Shown here: positions 60,654 through 64,000 of the stretch, in pieces
How the letters are laid out: each line of letters opens with the position of its first letter
Numbering within the stretch: position 1 is the stretch's first letter
Assembly: GCA_020466095.1 (NCBI GenBank)
Contig: CM035807.1
Coordinates: 101,802,436 to 101,866,435 of the forward strand
Direction of reading: 5' to 3'
Origin: Chlorops oryzae
Taxonomy: Eukaryota > Arthropoda > Insecta > Diptera > Chloropidae
DNA length: 64,000 nucleotides
The notes under the pieces: generated by a model
Told to the model about the DNA's origin: nothing
The model's input: only the letters and a program-made list of their open reading frames with translations
Database searches by the model: none
Made by a program: the position numbers and the translations under genes

Positions 60654-61623
60654 TACAGGGTGTTCCATACTCAATGGAACAAAAAAAAGGGGGTGATAGG
60701 GGGGGTCCAGACGGACCAAAAATCGTATGGCAGGGGGTCGCAAATGCACCCCTGAGGAGTTACATGCAAAAAACAATATTTTGGTTCTTTCACTGGTGCT
60801 CCTCACATACAGGCCGTAAATTCAAAATCACATATGATATGAAAAGCTTGGCGGTTTTCCGTTAACACTGCATACTACGATTTTAAAAAATTCAAGTTAG
60901 TTTTCTCTGGTACCACCATCTAAGCCTAAAATATTGTAATTTTGGTTTTTAAAGTGATTTAATTCAAAAGAAATACGATCGGGCGTCTTGTTTTTACTCT
61001 TTTCAAAAACTTTGAGTTTTTCTCTTCAATTTGATACCATGGTTGCTAAAAAAAAGTTTCACAGTCAATGCAAAACTAAGGTTTGAAAATAATTATTTTG
61101 TATTTTTGACTCCCAGAAAAGTTATTGAGCACACTTTTAGGCAGCATGAGAAAAAGAAAAATCTAGGTAGGTAGGTTGAAGTGGCTGCCACTTAGGCCGT
61201 TAATCGGCCCATTGTGATACCAAGGAGGTTTTCTTGTGTTTGTGTGAGTGTATAGTCTTATTATGTTGTGTGTCCCTAACATGCGATTTTTGAAAAACCA
61301 GTGCTAGGCTTGGAACATTACAATCCGTTTCGCCTGTGCCGGGAATCGAACCTCGGACCCTGGGATCAAGAGCATAGCACGCATCCCCTACGCTATCCCA
61401 GAGCCACTAAGAAAAATCTAAGAAATTTAAAAATTTCTGAATAGTGTTTTAGTTTGACATATCCGCCTAAAAGTATGCTCACCAATTTAGTCAAATTCTT
61501 TCCGCTCCTCTAGCTCCTTACGAGTGCAAGATGGACCCCCATTTCCATACAATTTTTTGCTTTTATGGGTTCCCCCTATCACCTCCTTTTTTTTTTGATC
61601 CATTGAGTATGGAACACCCTGTA
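60654..61623. mobile_element. Tc1/mariner-like inverted-repeat element with nested SINE
   Basis: The left end TACAGGGTGTTCCATACTCA is mirrored at the right end by TGAGTATGGAACACCCTGTA, and the inverted repeat continues through an A/T run and GGGGGTGATAGGGG for about 50 bp. TA at the termini fits a TA target. No transposase frame is visible. Without the SINE it is about 715 bp. Confidence 0.75.
61166..61408 (-). mobile_element. tRNA-derived SINE, copy 2
   Basis: Same structure as copy 1, with a perfect B box GGTTCGATTCC (complement at 61342-61352). A 12-bp duplication AAGAAAAATCTA flanks it at 61154-61165 and 61409-61420. It is inserted inside the inverted-repeat element 60654-61623. Confidence 0.88.
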
Positions 61624-62794
61624 TGTAACTAAATTTTTATTTTTTTTTTTTTTCATCTGAAAAGAATTTGGTCTTTTACTGAAGCTAGTTTAATAAAATG
61701 CCTTAACTCTTTGAAAATAAAACAAGTGATTATCGGGTGCGGCAATGCGCTTAGGGTCTCGGACAACAACTGAGCCCTTTCGATCTTTCTTATGATTTTC
61801 TCTTTTCTTCTTACAATGTGTTCGAGTACATTTCACGACTTATGAGTGTAACAACAATTTGAGTGGAAAATTACATTTCATTTTGAGTTACATTTCACTT
61901 TCTTATTTTACTCTTAAATAGAAAGACGTCATCTTCAAAGAAGAGCGATTTTTCCGTTTTAACTTTCATTATCCTTTAAATGAACTTATATTACAATGAC
62001 TCAAGGTCCCCTGATTGTTGTCATGGAACGTAAAATTTGTCTATAAACAATAATAATAATAATAATAACAATAATAGCGAAATTAGCTTTGAGTGGCACA
62101 GTTTTTGAAGTTCAATAAATTTTTATAGACTTCGAACATAATTCTTAACTTACTGTCAGTGGAATTTCAATCAAGAACCGCACTGTAACGTGACATTGAC
62201 ATCAAACGCGAAACATTAACCCGATTCGCATGTTGTAGCGTAATTAGATAATACGAAGAAAATAATCTATAGTACAGAAAATTTTTCTATCGCGCAAATA
62301 AATGAACAACATGACAAATAACCCGAATTGACATACATGAAAGCAAAATGACAAAACAACTACGACGACAACATAGGAACTCAATGGTACCACAATTGCT
62401 TTAAACGCCTAATAATAGACAAAGGAAATTTCAATCGTACAAACTGATTGGAAGTCATTGAACGTTCGATCGTAAAAGGACGTCGCACAGTAAGAGTTGA
62501 AAATGTGATTTTGGTTGATTGCATTTTCGCGAAAGAATGTGTTCTTCTTTTAAAGGTTTTTGAATGGAATCGAACGGTGACTTGGAGCGAACAAAAGTCA
62601 AAAGAAAACAAAATTGTCCGGAGTCAAGCACATTGACTTTTAACAATTTTCCAATGCGCTCCCAAATGTGGTGTCTTTTGATTAGAGCGCCCATTCATTA
62701 GGGATTCTTTGGGACGTTTTACCGTAGATCTAAGAAAGAATTTCCTTCAATTCAAAATCTAATTTGAATATCGAATTTTCGAATTTAATTTCAG
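61624..62794. other. Intron end before the beat Ig exon
   Basis: AATAAT microsatellite at 62046-62070; polypyrimidine and acceptor TTTAATTTCAG at 62784-62794. Confidence 0.6.
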
Positions 62795-63006
62795 GTGTGG
62801 TCTCCTCAATACGAGAAGTTCGCGTTAGGATTCCACATGCGGTGCTACGTGGCGATAAGGCGATTCTGAAATGCCTCTACGAACTGGATGAGGACGATAC
62901 ACTCTACTCAGTCAAATGGTATCGCGGTCGACGTGAGTTTTACAGCTTCACACCGAAAGAAAGTCCAGCCATGAAGACGTATCCGGTGCCAGGAATTAAA
63001 GTCGAA
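62795..63006 (+). CDS. beat: beat family gene, exon encoding the start of the first Ig domain
   Basis: The acceptor TTTAATTTCAG|GTGTGG opens an exon of 212 nt and GAA|GTAAGT closes it at phase 0. It adds about 70 residues (24-93 of the joined protein). Visible hallmarks are an REVRVRIPHAV start, the first Ig cysteine in ILKC (C49), and LYSVKWYRGRREFY with the core tryptophan (W64), followed by TPKE and a PGIKVE end. This order is characteristic of beat proteins and looks closest to the beat-I subfamily, though that assignment is from memory and not from alignment. The second Ig cysteine and the later exons are not in the window. The arrangement of signal-peptide exon, long intron and Ig exon is normal for beat genes. 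Confidence 0.9.
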
Positions 63007-64000
63007 GTAAGTATTAATTTCAATCTGACAATAAGTAATTCTTTTCGATTCCCTGCATTTGATCACTCGATTTCAAGATTTTTCCATCCTCTAAGTCGCT
63101 TTTTTTATAAGTTTTTTTTTTCATTTTTTTGAATTGTTTATAAAGGCTGGGATCGATCAGGCGCTATATTAATCTATGTAGAGATTGCCATATATATCAC
63201 GCGCTAATCTTCAGCTCTGATTTTTTTACACTTTCTTGTCCTGACTTGACTTTCAAATAGGTGTCCGAACCCGTGGGTAGCACAATGGACCTTCGTTGGT
63301 CTAAGTGCGCCACCTCTTGGTGGCCACCTACAATCTAACCTTGTCCTGACTTGCCCGTTCGCTGTGAAAAATATGTCTAGCTCTCTATGCGCCTTCGAAA
63401 CTAGGCTCGGAATTTCTCAAAAATTAGGAAAGATTGCAACCCGGAAGTCCTTTGCACAACACTGATTTAGCTCGTCCTGGATATGGGTTCGCATTGGTCC
63501 GATTTAGACTGGGAGATTCTGATTGCAGAGTTGCCTTTTTTGTCGGCGTCGGCGAGGAGATAATGCGGAGAGTCCTTGATTCCACTCCCTGTCTCCTCTT
63601 CGCCGACATACATGCAGAGAGGGCAACTCTTCAAATCATAATTGCCTTGTTTTAATCGGACCTAAGCGAACCCATATCCAGGATGAGCTCATCCGTGTCA
63701 ATCAGTATGTGCAAATCAGACCTTAATGTGAGCGAAAACCTATATATAGTCTAAATAACAAGCTTATATCGGAACTTTTTTTCCATGGAGTTTGACAGTT
63801 CATGCTTGCTGGATTGTGGCCTTAAAAATTAACTTTTGTTTTTTCCCTGTCCACTGGCAGAGTTTCCCTGTCAATTAGTTTCGTTAGACAAAACTGGATT
63901 TTGGAATTTTTGCTTATTTGCTGTTAGTTGTTTTCAGTTTGTTTGATTAAAAAAACTTTTGAAATGCATTCAGAAATTATTTTCAATGAATTTTTCAATT
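63007..64000 (+). other. Start of the next beat intron
   Basis: It opens with GTAAGT. It holds a repeat-like patch (GTGGGTAGCACAATGGACC, CACCTCTTGGTGGCCACC, 63270-63335) and the MITE at 63469. The next Ig exon was not found before the window ends. Confidence 0.6.
63469..63689. mobile_element. MITE with AGCTCGTCCTGGATATGGGT ends in the second beat intron
   Basis: The left arm AGCTCGTCCTGGATATGGGT continues TTCGCATTGGTCCGAT and is mirrored by ATCGGACCTAAGCGAACCCA with TATCCAGGATGAGCT. A second inverted pair (GAGTTGCC / GGCAACTC) lies inside. Confidence 0.75.

Larger units (their letters stand above)
17213..62794 (+). other. First coding intron of the beat gene, about 45.6 kb, phase 1, with nested genes
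   Basis: The interval runs from GTAAGT after the signal-peptide exon to the TTTCAG acceptor before the Ig exon. Joining its ends keeps the reading frame. It contains four mucin-like genes on the same strand, one further small-gene candidate and many transposon relics. The assignment rests on phase compatibility, orientation and the signal-peptide nature of the first exon. A transcript spanning it would prove it. Confidence 0.75.

Overview
The window is nuclear DNA from a fly (Diptera, Brachycera, probably a schizophoran; the species cannot be fixed from sequence alone). The evidence is long AT-rich introns, recognisable exons of a beaten path (beat) immunoglobulin-family gene, an interspersed repeat with the layout of Drosophila DINE-1/INE-1, TATA/Inr core promoters with an insect CAGT initiator, and a dense load of short DNA-transposon relics. 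There are no bacterial-style operons, rRNA genes or bona fide tRNA genes.

The backbone is one beat-family gene on the + strand. A signal-peptide exon (coding 17146-17212) is followed by a first coding intron of about 45.6 kb (17213-62794), then an exon with the start of the first Ig domain (62795-63006). The remaining exons lie beyond the right edge. The first 17 kb are non-coding. A patch at about 8.4-9.5 kb is less AT-biased and may hold a 5' UTR exon or promoter.

The most interesting content is nested in that intron, in the same orientation: four related two-exon genes at 17542-18770 (A), 21341-22825 (B), 23636-27034 (C) and 28602-29552 (D). Each has a TATA box, a CAGT initiator 33-34 bp downstream, a roughly 31-nt 5' UTR, a 21-22 residue signal-peptide exon, a 56-57 nt phase-0 intron and one large exon. 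The predicted proteins are secreted and share an N-terminal block with an MG[R/K]S-xxx-C-x5-C motif. In B-D this continues into an acidic stretch, a DW[H/Y]K motif, a Thr/Pro segment and Asn/Ser-rich repeats. A instead has a His/Asn/acidic middle and a ten-cysteine C-terminal domain. B and C are a recent tandem duplication. C carries about ten 201-bp (67-residue) repeat units where B has between one and two. The overall design resembles dipteran salivary glue or mucin proteins, but I recognise no named homologue. A small two-exon gene candidate lies at 31391-31745.

The rest is mostly transposon-derived: two tRNA-derived SINE copies with clear target-site duplications, a hAT-type element with an 8-bp duplication, a Tc1/mariner-like inverted-repeat element with a nested SINE, two DINE-1-like copies in opposite orientation plus relics, several MITE and foldback families, a LINE (RTE-like) fragment, a CAT-rich triplet tract and a GA-rich 12-bp satellite. 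Long stretches of the intron show no recognisable gene; as the first intron of a neuronal guidance gene they may contain enhancers, but nothing in the sequence proves this.
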